Shown here one piece after another: positions 1-12,407 of a stretch of 64,000 nt of DNA. The notes beneath the pieces are model-generated. The model had not been told where the DNA came from. It was given only the letters and a program-made list of their open reading frames with translations, and did no database searches. The stretch lies in contig CM038911.1 of NCBI GenBank assembly GCA_021904315.1, forward strand, positions 6,731,390-6,795,389, written 5' to 3'. The DNA comes from Sphagnum magellanicum (lineage: Eukaryota; Streptophyta; Sphagnopsida; Sphagnales; Sphagnaceae). A program made the position numbers and the translations under genes. Positions within the stretch are counted from its first letter, which is position 1. Each line of letters starts with the position of its first letter.

Positions 1-82
1 TGGATGTTGCACGGACATATTATTCTATGATTTTTGCATGGATTCTATTGAAATTCTGTAATAATATTGTAAATTTGTGATG
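1..82 (+). mobile_element. Right end of a TA-flanked MITE (truncated by window edge)
   Basis: This is the right-hand end of the same short element found whole at 13805-14249. It ends in the inverted-repeat sequence AAATTTGTGATG followed by TA at 83-84. The hAT-like transposase frame resumes directly after it, exactly as in the second copy. The MITE was therefore already inserted before the region was duplicated. Confidence 0.7.
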
Positions 83-84
83 TA

Positions 85-1033
85 TCTTGGTCGTAGTTCA
101 TTCCTTCATCAAATTTGCACAACTTTGGGATGTCTTTATGTGTGATTTCATTGTAGCAATTTCCATATGTAAAGCAATTTTTTTTCGAATGTATTTTAAT
201 CGAACATTTGGGTTTAAACGAGATGCCTTCAAGCTTTCAATCAAATGGTGGATTGCATTCATGAAACCATTTGTATGAAATGGATCAGAGATTTGAACAT
301 TAAATTCAATCATTTGGCATTTGAATTTGGTGGGTAGCACATATGGGCAAAATATAAATACCAAACCATTATTGTCATTTCTTTTGTCACTCAAGTTATT
401 TATGCAGTGGTTATATTAGAAGTGAAATCACAATATATGGTTGTAGTTGAAAAGTTGATTTTTGAGTTAAGCAACCACTTCTTTATTTATGAATTAATCA
501 ATTCACTTGGGGTTATTTATCCCTAGTTTTGGTTGAGCCCTGATGTTGAAGGCTCTTTTCAACATTTTAATGTGATCAAGTTGTTTACTATGTGCCCAAG
601 AAACATGGGCTTGTTGGAAGTGGTCTTTGAATTCTACAAGTGTTAAATCCAATAACACGGGATATGCAACATCCTTTGTTTATTTTGACAATGAAGGACA
701 ACTACCATGTTGCAATGGTTGAACCTTGTAGTCACTCTTGACAATATTATGGAGAAAATTTACTACATCTCAAGTTGTTGTGTGTCAAATGTCAAAGTAC
801 ATCAAGTTGGCAAAAATTGTAGTTATTGAGGTCCTTGGTTCAATTGAAGATGAATGGTGTTCCAGTACATTTAGTTTTATGAAGAGCAAGCTTCAAAATA
901 GGCTAATAGCTCTCATCTTGACTTAGTCATCCATATGTTTGTTCAAAGGTTTTACACATTTGAAAATTTTCCTTACCATCAAACCATTGAAGAATGGAAG
1001 GCTTTTCATAGTTGTTATGCATTTGATGCTTAA
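85..1033 (+). pseudogene. hAT-like transposase, C-terminal part, decayed (copy in duplication unit 1)
   Basis: The plus-strand translation, with stops and frame changes, follows the C-terminal half of a plant hAT-type transposase family often labelled zinc finger protein 862-like. After the MITE end it reads VVVHSFIKFAQLWDVFMCDF, the family block before the insertion domain. Near 740-1030 it carries the hAT dimerisation region, with pieces such as LGSIEDEW and FVQRFYTFENFPYHQTIEEW. Stop codons interrupt it throughout, so it cannot make a transposase. The 5' part would lie upstream of the window. It is the near-identical counterpart of 14252-15192. The family assignment is from remembered family motifs; the breaks are seen directly. 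Confidence 0.75.
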
Positions 1034-4000
1034 GTGCCATTGTTTTTTATCTTAGGCTTCTTTGGTATGTAGGTCTAAGATCAAGAATTGCCCTAGCCTC
1101 TCACTATTTTCTTCTTATGAATGTTTTTTTTCTTTGATTTTGATGAATATTGAATTTAGATTCTGAATTTAGCTTGTTGTGAACCTTGGCTTTGAAATAT
1201 TTTATATGTTTGGCTTGTTGTTTAAATCTTGTTACTCCACAACTAGCCCCCATTATCAGTGATAACTCTTGTTCAATAATGCATGGTGCACATCAAATGT
1301 TGTGATCCATGGCAAAGTTATGGGGTGCCCACTAGTTACGAATGAAAGTCTTAGACTCAAGAGAAATGGATTATGGATGATGGACCTTCCAATATTAATG
1401 ATTTTTTTTTTAATTTGATTTTTTTTGTTTCCATGATCTTGGTCACTTTGCTAACCCTTTTAGAAACTTGGATTTATAGTTATTACACCTTACAATAAGG
1501 CCATAATAATGTGGTAACTATTGTACTTGTCATTGAAATTTTGAATTTAGTTGCTTGTTTGTGTAAGTCCACCATGTGCTGTAGTGGGTAGGACTAATTT
1601 GGTTACAGTTTGATTCCCTCACATGGCCAATTCTTCATATTATGAGAAAAGAAAATATTAAGTCACTTACAAATCCAAGAAAATAATGGTTGCCTCGCTA
1701 ATACACCAAGTAAAATTGAGATCAATTCACTATGGTCAAGCTTGAAAAAAATACGCACTCGCTAAAACCTTCAATGCCCAATTTGTAACTTGCCAACCTA
1801 TTCAACAAGTTTGGGCTTAATGTAGCCAAATTGTTGCCTAGAAGGCCCATTAGGTAGCCAACCTAACATGGAAAATATGAAAAAAAAAACCTTGTTCTAA
1901 ATCCTTAATGAACTTGCACACCAAAAACAACATGGACTATTTGAAAGGACAAATTGAATGATTGAAACACTAAAATTAATGGGTGTGTGGGGTTTTCATC
2001 CAAATGTAACCTTTGATGTTAAACTAAAATTGCAAATATTCATCCATATTTCATCCATCATCCATCCAACCTTAGCATCACATCACCATCTACCATGCCC
2101 TCAAAATGCCACATCACCCATTTGCCACATCGTGTCATGTTAGAACCACTAGGTGTTATGTCATTTGCAATAGGGATGTTGATGTGACAAAGGGGTCATT
2201 AATGATTGCCCATGTCAACTTTGTGCACCCAAAGCTTTGCACCCAAAATAGCCACCCCGTATTACATTAAACATACCTTTATTCATGCCAATGCATCATC
2301 AATTCATGATGTATTTGAACATATTTGAATGGTATTTTACTTAAATTGACCTAGTATTTTCCAACAATTTTCTGATACTAGTTTTTGAAATTGGTATTTC
2401 ATTTGTGAAAACACTCATGTACCAATGCTGGAATGGTATAAAAAATACTTGATCATACCTATTAAGTACAAGACAAAGACTAAATGAAATTATTTTTTGC
2501 GAATTTCATGAAAAATAATGACTAAATCTCCATGATGAATGCGAAATCCAAGATTAATTGATAGAGAAGGTATGATAAAAGACTAGGATTGCTTGATATA
2601 CAATTGCACTACATAGGTCATGGCATATAGTTCTTATTTTTTAAAAGAACTTTTAGTCTCAATTCTAACTTTTTGTTTTAATTTGAGAGAACCCCCAATT
2701 CCATTTGAAGGCATTTTTCAAATTTTGGCAGAACCTCTAGTTTTGTTCCAGACTCCGTTCTTCACATGGTAAGCCTCCCAGTTCTTGGTTTTTCAAAAAA
2801 CAATTCCCAGGCAAGTCAGTTCCAAACCAGATCCCATTCTACCTACCTACCTATGCATAGCCCAAAACTGATTTTGTAGAACTAGTTCCTAACATTGTAT
2901 GACCAATAAACACTGACCACCTATATCAATTACATGTCTACTACCACCCCCTTCCCAACCCAACCCTAATTTCATTATTCAAAAAATGTATACCTAAATT
3001 ATTTTTTCTCAAAATACCATGTCTAGTCCTAGTTGGAATTAAAAATTTAAAAGAAATGTTCTTCCGAAAAATGAAGAACCAAAGCCTATATAAATAAAAC
3101 AGATTTTAGAACCAATTTTGATCGAATCTAATTTTGGTTGTGATTGAAGGTCAATTTCAATTCTCATTCCAATTCCAAAGCTTTTTTTCTTCAAAAGAAA
3201 AGAAAAAAAACAAAAACAAAACAATGCTTTGAGTACCTAATAATTGGCTCAAGAACAGAACCCAAAACTAGTTCAAAATTGGAATTGGGCAAACACTAAT
3301 CATGACTTATGTTGATGAAATTGAGGAGTGATGCTCACCTTTGGCTATTTATACTATCCTATAGAACCATCCATGGATTCACCAAGTTTTTAAAGCCTTT
3401 TGTTTTTGAGTTGAACTTTATGCTTTACCAACCTCTACCTACTACTATAGTTTTTAGCCTCTATTGATTTGCGAATAGCTCTCCAAGGTCGTCAACCTTA
3501 TAATTGCCACGTGTATCAAAGTTGGGGCCAAGTAATACCCTAGTCAACTTTCACTTAAACATTAATATTTATAATTAAAATCAACTTGAAATCTTCGCAA
3601 ATACTCACTTGTTTTGTGAAACCCACTCAACACCAAAATTTGAAAATAACTTCCAATTTTATCCTTAAAAAGATTTCAAAGAACATTTAGGTTTCTTGAA
3701 AAAACTTTTAAAAAGCCAACAATTCAAGGTAAGTTCTTTGACCAATGCTTTGATTTTTAAAAAATACATGGCTATGGATCAAAATTGATTCTTTTAGTTT
3801 TTTGAGAATCACCAATAAAAGGTTCATGTACTCAACCCTTGTTGATTCTTTTGTGAAAAAGGATAGAACTGCCTAACACTGGTATAGATAATATTGGAAT
3901 AGACTCGTGTTGAGATTGCAAATTTATGACCTTGCTATGTGTTCAAATATACCACAAGGTAATATATACCCTACATGGTTGGTAAACAATTTTGGTTACA

Positions 4001-5741
4001 AAGTATAATCATGGTAAAGTAGGTCAAAAAATATTTTCAAGCAATAGTCACAATTCCAACATAAACATTAGAAAATATATATTAAAATTAAAAAATATAT
4101 TCATTATAAGACCATGGGACCCTCCATTGAGTTTATGGTAGCTAAACATAAAGTTTGAAATATTTTATTAGAAAAAAATAGATGAAAAATATCTGATTGA
4201 ATTTTTCAAGATTTTAAAAGTATTTTTACATTAAAGTTTGATAGATTACGACTATAATATGAAAAATTTGAATGCATATTAAATACATTGGAAAGCTCCA
4301 TCAACTTGAAAGTATCAAAATTTTAATTAAAGTCCTACTTTTGTATATTTGAAATAATATTTGAAATATAATGGAACAATATTTTCTTATACTTGATTAT
4401 CTAAAAATGTATTTAAAAATATTCAAAATATACAATTCTTCAATATTAACCAATGATTTTATTTTTAAAAATCTTATTGAGCTTGAAATAAATAACATTC
4501 CTATATATAAGCTTAATTTATGAATGTTTTTCATTTGTGCCAACAAAAAACATCATTGTCATACTTTACCATGTTTGGAACCTGCCTTTTTAATTACCTT
4601 ACTCAACTAATAAATATTTCATATTTACTTTATTTGTCTTTTACCTAGTTAATATATAGTTGATGTTTAGCCTTACCCAAGGAAAGGTCATTGTGAAGAG
4701 TGGGTATGCACAAAAATCATTATAACATATATGCAATTTCATACTATGCAATGCCCATGATTATGATGGATTTTTTCAAATTTAAGGTCACTAATTATTG
4801 AATATTTGTTTAACAACATATTTTCATTAGTTACATTAATAAACATGGGAAAAACTATATGTTGTTCAAACAACACTATAGAAATGGTTCAAATACACTT
4901 TTAATGCTATTGATTGATTTGATGTCTTTGTCAACCTTTTGGAAGGATTGCTGAACCAGGTCCATCCAACATGTACTTACTTGGCATGCATGTGTTCATC
5001 ACAAAATTTCACTGAGTTACTCTTTCTTAGAGAGGTAGCGCTTAACCCCTAAAAAGGTAATTCTAGTGTGAGAACTCCACCAAAACAAACAAATTTAGCT
5101 TTCACATCCGCAATAGGAGAGTGTTGGCCCAATTGTTGGCTGTGCACTTTGGAGCTTAGGGTTTTGTCCATTCTTCACTATGATTGCCAAAAAACCTGAT
5201 GGAGATGCAAGTGATGTTCAAAGTATTTCTGGTGCATTAACCCAAGAGCCGGTCCAACCATATCACCCGTTTGAGCCTCTACCATATCCCCCCAACCCTA
5301 AACCCTAAACCCAATCATTGATTGTTTCCCCAGCCTAAGCCATAAGCATGAAAAATTGAATGGTAAAAAGATTTGCCTTCAATTCTTAATGACTGTTTTA
5401 TAACTTGCCAACAACTACCCCTATAGGTTAGGTGAGTCTTTTGTGGCTTGAAGTCATTTATGAGTATTGAATAAAAAAGGTGTGTATATTTTCCGTGCAG
5501 AAGTAATTTCTCTTCCTAATTGTCATTCGACTAATCGATTGCAAGTGCATCCCCAACTTTCCCAAATTTGTTTTCAAATTGGCATACGAGGAAGCAAAAT
5601 TTCTGGAACTAAAGGCTGGAAATCTTTGGAGAACAATAGGAATCAGCTTACAAACTGGTAAACATACTTGTGATATTCAGTAGGAAAGCTTAATCAAGCA
5701 AGTAAGTACTTGAAAGGAGTGTACTTAGATGATCTTGGAAT
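1034..5741. other. Non-coding, repeat-derived spacer between hAT remnant and GDSL gene
   Basis: No convincing gene is seen here. The stretch is AT-rich, with homopolymer runs. A block at about 2615-3290 is rich in GAACC/GGTTC words and resembles sequence inside GDSL intron 3 (6.92-7.15 kb), so it may belong to a repeat family. Short open stretches at 5120-5308 and 5467-5661 are also open in the second copy. They match no family I recognise and look like passive copies rather than genes. The 3' flank and any polyadenylation signal of the GDSL gene fall at the right end, but no clear AATAAA is visible on the minus strand close to the stop. Confidence 0.6.
5296..5312 (+). repeat. Short telomere-like tract (CCCTAAA)n
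   Basis: Two and a half units of the plant-type telomere motif CCCTAAA occur in a row. The same tract is at 19877-19893 in the second duplication copy, and a similar one is at 57511-57526. These are too short to be a telomere remnant and may be chance or repair patches. Confidence 0.5.
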
Positions 5742-8681
5742 TCAAACTTGCATAGCTGCAAGCTGTGAAATATTCATGGGTCGAACATAGTTGGTGTCTC
5801 CATAGTAAAACGTGGTGGCCAAAACAACATTGGCTTTGTCAGATGGATGATAAGGATCCCAAAACACATAGTTAGCTCTGCCATCACACATGCTCACGAA
5901 AGGGGTGCATGGAAGTGCACCCCTGTATTCTCCTCCAGCTCCACAGCAAGCAACATCAGAAACGGCAAAGCCTGCACAAAACACAACAGAGGTGTAAGTA
6001 AATGAATGACTTAGGCACAAACCCAACATAGAACTCTGCATTATTTTACAGGTTAATCTATGATACAATTGATCTCAGGGTATAGACTGGTACCCACCAA
6101 ATTCTGTCGGGTTCTGGATCATCTCGAAGAATTTGTCATAAGCATTAGCATATACAAATAGAGAGCCACTGAGTTGAGAGTTCAATTGATTAAGAAGACC
6201 TTCCAGTCCAGTATTGAATGATTGAATTTGCAGGTTCACATTCTGATCACACTCCCCATTCTCAGCGAATGTAAATGTGAGTCGATAGGGTATGCATCCT
6301 AGAGGCCCTACAGATGCAATCACAAATTTTCGGGCTCCCATTGAGTATAATCTCTGTGACAAATCACCACACACAATCTCAACTTCTTGTCATGAAGCTC
6401 CATACAACTTAGAACTAAATGCAAAATTGCTGTTGCGTTAAGGAGGGGCACACATGACACTTTCAAGAAACCATTGACAGCTTATCACACTTCCACCAAA
6501 AAATCTGATTCCCAGCTTAGAAACTCAAGGTTTCCTTTCTGTGATACCAGCAAACATGTAAGATGGATGAGTATACTTGGAAATAGGTAGAGCATCTACA
6601 CATGATGCCCAGGAGATTCACTTACATTTTTACAAAAATGAGAGTCAGTAAATTAAGGTGAATTTGTTTGTTTTGGATGTAAATTTCATAAACATTGAGA
6701 AAACTAATTAGATCCCCAGTAAATTTCTGAAAACATTTATCAAATAAACAAGACGTTTGAAAATATTATTAAAGACATTCATTTCATTTACAAATCAGTA
6801 AATCTAATTTATCTATTGCCAACACTACAATTATTGTAAGTATACATATAAATAAACAAGGGCAGAATCTAGATAGTAACATTCATCCCATTTATATTTT
6901 GGTAGCAAAACAACAGCCTTTGAACCAGTGTTGGGCAGGTAGCTGCTTTGGCAGATCAGAACCACTGGTTTCAGATAGTAAGAACCCAACCAGAACAGGG
7001 TTTGATTTTCAGAACCAAAACCAGATTTTATGTTTTGAAGAACTGGACCCAGAATCAGATTCCCAGTTCCATTTATGTTTGGAATCAGTTCTAATTTATT
7101 TTGGAGCACAGGACATTCTTCATGCGAGAACCATTTGCAACACTGCTCCAAACACAGGGTTGCCCGGCAAATACACAGAGAATACCCAACACCCTCCCCA
7201 CCCCCCAAAAGCATGAGGTGGGAGTACAAGTAAGCAGTTACCGTGAGTTGTTGTTCAAGAGTATTAAGAATCAAAGAGTTGACAGCTTCACCAGAGAGGT
7301 TCCCAATGGGGGAGAAAGGAGCGAAGTAATTGTTCAAGAAATCATTTGATCCCATGTTCACAGCAAAGAGGGAATTTGCAATAAGGTTGGCTCCTGCTTC
7401 TGGACCAAGAAGTTGCATAATTTCAGTTGAGGTATTAGCAAATTGCGCCACTTGTTGATTCATAGGAATGCGCTCAATCTGTGCCAAAACCAAATCATCA
7501 TGTGGAGAAAAACAAATTTAAGATTTTTTTAAAAAAAGTGTTTGAATATTTCAACTATTGTTCTCAAAAACTCACACCCATTAAGTAAGTGCATGCTTGC
7601 TGCGGGAGGTTCAGTAGAAGTTTATAAGATCATAAAAAACTAGGTTTGAACTTTGGAGAAAGATCAGTGTTTTGTTGGAGGCAGGTCAGGGAATGTAATT
7701 TTACAAAGGCATAGCCGCTGGAGTCCAAAATGCCCGCAGCTCCTGATGCATAATTCACACCATTCAGAATGGCAGTTCCTGTGGTGCTAGGTGCCATAAA
7801 AGGTGGCAAGTAGTTCTTGAGTCCCAGGAATTCGCCTGTACATGATCATGTCACAACCCAACAGGGATTTTCTTAATTATTAAGGAATTACATTCTTAGA
7901 CTAAGAATTTAGGCTGCTTCTATGCAATCCCCTTCTTCCATAACTAGCGGCCCAGAAACCTAAAACCTCTAAGGACATATTTCCATGAGGCCAATGTGAT
8001 CAAAGCAGCTTTCCATTATGTTTTCTCAACTAGAAATCCTCACAGTCATTTCATAGCTCTATAGGTCAATGCTACTGCAGGAGCCGTGAGTCAAAACTGT
8101 GATTCGGCATACATACGGTGAGATCTGTTCTTTTTTCTTTCCATGAGAACTTGCGTTCCCATAGTTCCTAATATGATTAATTGCATATCTTCTACGCACT
8201 TGCGACTCTCCAATGGAAAGAGACTTTCCCTGCTGCTGCAGCAAGAAACGAGGCCCTATATCAATGGCTTTGCATTAGGCTGCTGTGATCAATCCACGAC
8301 TGTGTGTAACTGTGATCACAGTAGCCTAATGGAAAGAGAGCCTAATAATGAGCGTGCTTGTGAAATCCATTGGAAAACCACGCAAAAAGATAAGGTAGGG
8401 AGATGCATGCGAAATGTGTTACCAATTATATCAACAGTAGTTCGACCGTTGGTGAAGCGACCGGTAGGACCAGCGGGAAAGTCGACACCATTATGAGGGT
8501 AGTTTGCCTTTGAGAGACTATCAATATAGTTGTTATTGCCGGGGTCTCCTAACGAGTCTCCGAAGGAAAATGATGCGGGGACGGCTTGGGAAGCCACCGG
8601 TAATATGGGCCACACTTGAGCCGCAATACACAACAACAAAACGCTAATCAATCTAATGAACCACGAACTTTCCGCATCCAT
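5742..8681 (-). CDS. GDSL-type esterase/lipase, copy 1 (five exons)
   Basis: Predicted secreted serine hydrolase of the plant GDSL/SGNH family, which hydrolyses acyl esters, typically outside the cell or in the wall or cuticle; the substrate is unknown. Exons on the minus strand: 8681-8423, 7835-7705, 7478-7242, 6353-6098, 5971-5742. All introns are GT-AG and phases agree (1,0,0,1), giving 370 residues, normal for the family. The first ~31 residues form a hydrophobic signal peptide. Block I is FSFGDSLGDPGNNN with Ser43; block II NYASGAAGI (114-122) holds Gly118; block III GSND (173-176) holds Asn175; block V FWDPYHPSD holds Asp333 and His336. An in-frame ATG lies at 8732, but the ATG at 8681 has a better context (G at -3 and +4) and puts the signal peptide at the N terminus. 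It differs from copy 2 at about 12 residues. Confidence 0.9.
6921..7148. repeat. Candidate short repeat inside GDSL intron 3
   Basis: The 888-bp intron 3 contains a GAACC-rich segment bounded by AGTGTTG near 6930 and its complement CAACACT near 7138-7144. It shares GAACC-type wording with the block at 2615-3290. The same segment is in copy 2 at about 21501-21728. It may be an old MITE, but no target duplication is clear. Confidence 0.3.
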
Positions 8682-8932
8682 AGCTGCTGCGATTCTGCGC
8701 GACTCCCCAATTCCCAAGTCACCCCGCGTCATGAAGTCAATGAGTACGCATGTACAGTGAAAAAATGCAGATCAGTAAAATGCAGATCAGTAAAATGCAG
8801 ATGAGTAGGAAGTATTATATGCAACAACAGTTACTACAGTTTCCAGGAACAGAATGGACTAATACAAAAGAAGTGTTGTCTTTGCTAGAACTTCTTGGTT
8901 CAAGTGTTACGATTGAGCAGAACCAGTATAAG
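8682..8932 (-). promoter_or_regulatory. Upstream region shared by both GDSL copies
   Basis: About 250 bp upstream of the start codon match copy 2 (23259-23494) before the sequences part. On the minus strand a TATAAT-type box lies at 8813-8818, about 130 bp from the start, and is kept in copy 2. Three tandem units of AAAATGCAGATCAGT, the last altered, occupy about 8759-8805. Copy 2 has two. Beyond 8932 the upstream DNA of copy 1 is unrelated to that of copy 2. Confidence 0.45.
8759..8805 (+). repeat. Triplicated 15-bp direct repeat in GDSL upstream region
   Basis: Three adjacent copies of AAAATGCAGATCAGT, the third reading GATGAGT, lie next to the TATA-like box. The homologous site in copy 2 (about 23337-23370) has two units. 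The unit number changed after duplication, and the repeat sits in the likely 5' leader or core promoter. Confidence 0.75.
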
Positions 8933-11324
8933 CCTTACACCGATACCTGGTATGAAGATTAACAACCGACATTTAGGGTTTTAATTGAAATCAAATGTAG
9001 CTTTACATTGGTCAAGAACAAATTAAGGAAGTAACCAATGCCGCCCACAGGGTCTAATGTTTGTTTGATTTTTGTGTTTGTAGGAGAAAAAATAGAAAGC
9101 ACAAATAGACTATTGGTGTGCAACCGGTATTGCAACACAATTTTGTTCTGATGCCACAACCTCAAGTATTAATCATGCACTATACTCTTAGAAGCATTGC
9201 AAATTGTACAAGGAACTCATGTACTAGTCCAAAAGGAAGTTCAAATCCAAAAAACAATAAAATAGTTGAAAGCTAGACATTTGTCGAGACTATAAAAGAG
9301 GAAATATTAGTTTTTGTGGCAAATAGGATCGTAAACCTCAAGTAGGTGAATCTAGTTTCATAATTCGTTATTCAAAACTCAATTATTAGTAGTAAATCTT
9401 ATAAGTTTTCCCTTGCTACTATTGGAAAATCAATAGAAATGCAAGGTTTTACACTATGACACAGTTTTCTTGCATGGGTCTATAGGCCTACGTGGACTTC
9501 AAAATATGTATTATGTGATTCTAAGGCATAACATAGAACAAAATTGCATTGCACATTTACACCGGGTAGATCTTTTACTTTTCCTCCTCTTGAATCAAGC
9601 ACAAATTTTGTGTCCATATCATCATACATCATTCATGCACGAAAAATGCACGAAATTTGTTGCACACACTTTTCATGTGATTAGGTTAGAATTAGCATAG
9701 TGGATAATGCATACATGGATGGGTGCCACTCCAAGGGCAATGGATTTAACACATACATATGAACAAATAAAATCCATGCCAAAACTATTAACAATTCATC
9801 ACTAGTGAATTTTGTGATGTGAGGCAATCTTGGGCGCCATGATACATTTACAAATTGATAAAACAAGAAAACTCCAAAAAATTGTAACACAACTCACAAA
9901 GAACAACATGCATCACAAATTTAGCATGCAATGAATTAATAATGAAAATCATGCAAAGTTCGTTCATTCATTCATAGATTCATACATTTTACACACGAAT
10001 ATCATGCATTGAAACATGTTTAACACAAGGATAAATGTGTTGATGGATAAAGTATGAACCTATGAATGAATAAATGTCACACGAATTTCGCATCTTCCGA
10101 TAAATCCATGTGTCAAAAATGTTTTCAATGCATGATATTAATGCATGAAATGTATAAATTATGAATGAACTAATGTTACACAATTTCCATTTTTAAATCG
10201 TGAGGTGCTAAGTTTGTGATGTGGTTGCACAATGCAGAGAAAACAAAGAGTTGGAAAAAAAATGAACATGGATGAGTGAGCAAACATGAGCAAAAGCTTG
10301 CATTTAGCCAAGAGTTTAAATTGTTGACATTCTAAAGTTGATGAGCTTTGAAATGTAAACAAGGCTCTAAATTGCAACTTGAAACTTCTAGTGCTCCAAG
10401 AGACTATTTTTTGAATTCATGATCTTCAAACCCTAAATTTTTCCCCCTCTCACCCATGATCAAATCATCAATCCTACCCAGGCCCTACATTGATGTGTAA
10501 GTGTGTACCTTACATTGAAGCTTGCTGCAAATACTTATAACTTATAATTTAAAATGTAACTTGTTTAAGTTTAAACAAATTTCCCAAGTTCCAACTTCCA
10601 AGTTGTTGAGCCTCAATCTTGTTGATGAACAAGGTTCAAACCTTGATTTAAACAAAATCTCAGGGTAGGTAGTGGGTAGTAGGCATATCTTTATGTTCAA
10701 TATACATTGTACAATGGGGGCCCAAAAAGCTAAAGGTATCAAACTTAATGGAGCATGGAAAACAACTGGTCATCATTACATTTCGAAAAAATGAAATGAA
10801 AAGGTAGGAGGTCATAAAAAAAAATGGATGGTTAAATCTTCATCACATGGTTCCTACATAACAATTTTCAACTGTAGATGGTGATTTGTACCTTTTACTA
10901 TAAATGTGCCCTAAAAGACATGTGGTTGGCCCATATTTTCATGATGAGGAAATTAGATGGTGATCCAATGATGTTATTAAGAAATGCCCATTTTTCCCCT
11001 TTTTTATTGTAGTTTTTATGGACCCTTCTAGTAGTTGAAAATTGCTGAATTTTTGCTCCAAAAAAAAAATGATTCAGAGTAGATGAAACTAAACATCAAA
11101 TCCCTACAAAAATGCAATTGGATTTCTTAGTTGTGAAAATTTTCATCATTATTTCACATGCCCTTCTAATTTTGTCTACCTTCTTCAAGTGCTAATATAA
11201 TAGCAATGCATTCAAAACTTTTTAAAATGGTTAAAAAACCTTTCTTCTATTTAACCATAGGAAGCTAAGAATCATTGGATCTAATATTATTGAGACTTTC
11301 ACAAGATCCCGATCTAATTCCTCA
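8933..11324. other. AT-rich intergenic DNA without a recognisable gene
   Basis: Short open stretches occur on both strands, but none is long or family-like. The sequence contains recurring CATGCAT/ATGAATG words at 9.9-10.2 kb, probably low-complexity or repeat-derived. A single motif (CCCTAAA at 10430) is the only telomere-like word. I see no promoter, RNA gene or transposon ends. Confidence 0.5.
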
Positions 11325-11694
11325 CATCACAAATTTACAATATCACGAAATTTCAATAGAATCCATGTGAAAATCATAAAACAATATGTCCATGCAACAT
11401 CCATGGGCTTCAAAGTGTAACAATGGCACAAAAAATACATATTATGTTTATATAAATGACGTATTTTCTACTTGTGATGTTTTGATGTGAAATATGTATG
11501 ATTTACATTTTAACTAAATCTATGCAATTATTGTGTCTTAAACATGAACACTCACGTATGTCATTCAAAAATTATGTCTCATTCGTTTGAATATTTAAAA
11601 ATATTGAATATATACAAATATCATTCATATTAACCATAGCATGGAATTTGTGCAATTTTTATTAAAACCTATGAAGCATAATAAGTTTGTGATG
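11325..11694 (-). mobile_element. MITE, inverted relative to the copy at 13805-14249
   Basis: This about 370-bp segment matches the reverse complement of 13805-14249 along almost its whole length, with several internal deletions. It begins CATCACAAATTTA and ends TAAGTTTGTGATG, the family's terminal inverted repeats. Its flanks read CCTCA and GAGG instead of TA, so the target site is altered or the ends have decayed. It is a non-autonomous element with no coding capacity. Confidence 0.8.
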
Positions 11695-12407
11695 GAGGGT
11701 AGATGTAAGCTACGATGGCTCATTTTTTGCATCCTTATGGACTTTCTACAAAATGTATTCAATTCAAATGCCACAAACACATTGTAAAATCACCAATTTG
11801 ACAAAATATTTATGGCTGAAGATTGTCAACTTGAATAAGAATATTTATTAAGGGGTGAAATTCAAAAAATACACAGCAATCATATAGTATTGGACTTTTA
11901 AAATGGACATAGGGACTATAATATGGGTTCTACATTAACATTCAAATGCATTTTTTGTTATGATTTCATCTCAATAATTTTTATAGGGACTCAATATATG
12001 GTACATGATAGAAAAATATATATGAATTGAAAAAAATTACAATAAAAACTTTAACCAACAAATAACTATGGATTTTTTAATGACCAGATTTGGACCTTAT
12101 TTTCAAAAGTCCCAATCTTGGCCATTTTTAATTGGATTGATATTTTTTCCCCCTAACATGTATAATAAAAAGTTTTCTAGATGGGAAACTTTTCATATGG
12201 ACTTTATTAATTGATTAATCACCACATAGGGCCCATTCAACATTAATTTTTAATGTTTTTCCATTATAGTGTTAAATTTTCATTTATATAAACTTTTGGA
12301 ATTAGGATTTTTACCACTTTTGAACCACCGTAGTTTGTAGTAATTTTAGGTTCAAGAGATTTTTTGAAAGATGGCCAACCCATCTCCAAAAGCTTACACT
12401 TGTCCCT
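11695..12407. other. AT-rich stretch between MITE and hAT-like pseudogene
   Basis: No gene, RNA or repeat ends are recognised. The 5' leader or terminal repeat of the hAT-like element may lie here, but I could not find a matching inverted end beyond 15192. Confidence 0.4.

Larger units (their letters stand above)
1..8932 (+). repeat. Tandem duplication unit 1 (right part), homologous to 14168-23494
   Basis: The stretch aligns end to end with 14168-23494 in the same orientation. Base 2 pairs with 14169 and base 8932 with 23494. The offset grows from 14167 to about 14580 and then falls to about 14562. The main cause is a 416-bp segment present only in the second copy (about 19108-19523); a 27-bp segment near 16.23 kb and smaller indels add to it. 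Over the 259-nt first coding exon I count four substitutions. The similarity stops at 8932/23494. The left boundary lies outside the window. Confidence 0.93.

Noticed and set aside
1565..1625. A tRNA/SINE-like stretch (TGTAGTGGGTAGGAC and TTTGATTCCC)
   Set aside because: The A-box to B-box spacing is too short, and the copy at about 15745 has lost the B-box match.
4940..4950. Possible precise intron loss explaining the 416-bp difference
   Set aside because: The join in copy 1 does not correspond to removal between a GT and an AG.
5467..5661. Open frame kept in both duplication copies (also 20045-20242)
   Set aside because: Conservation is explained by recent duplication; there is no family match and no gene context.
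6899..7349. Plus-strand open frames opposite GDSL exon 3 and intron 3
   Set aside because: Antisense shadows of the GDSL gene.
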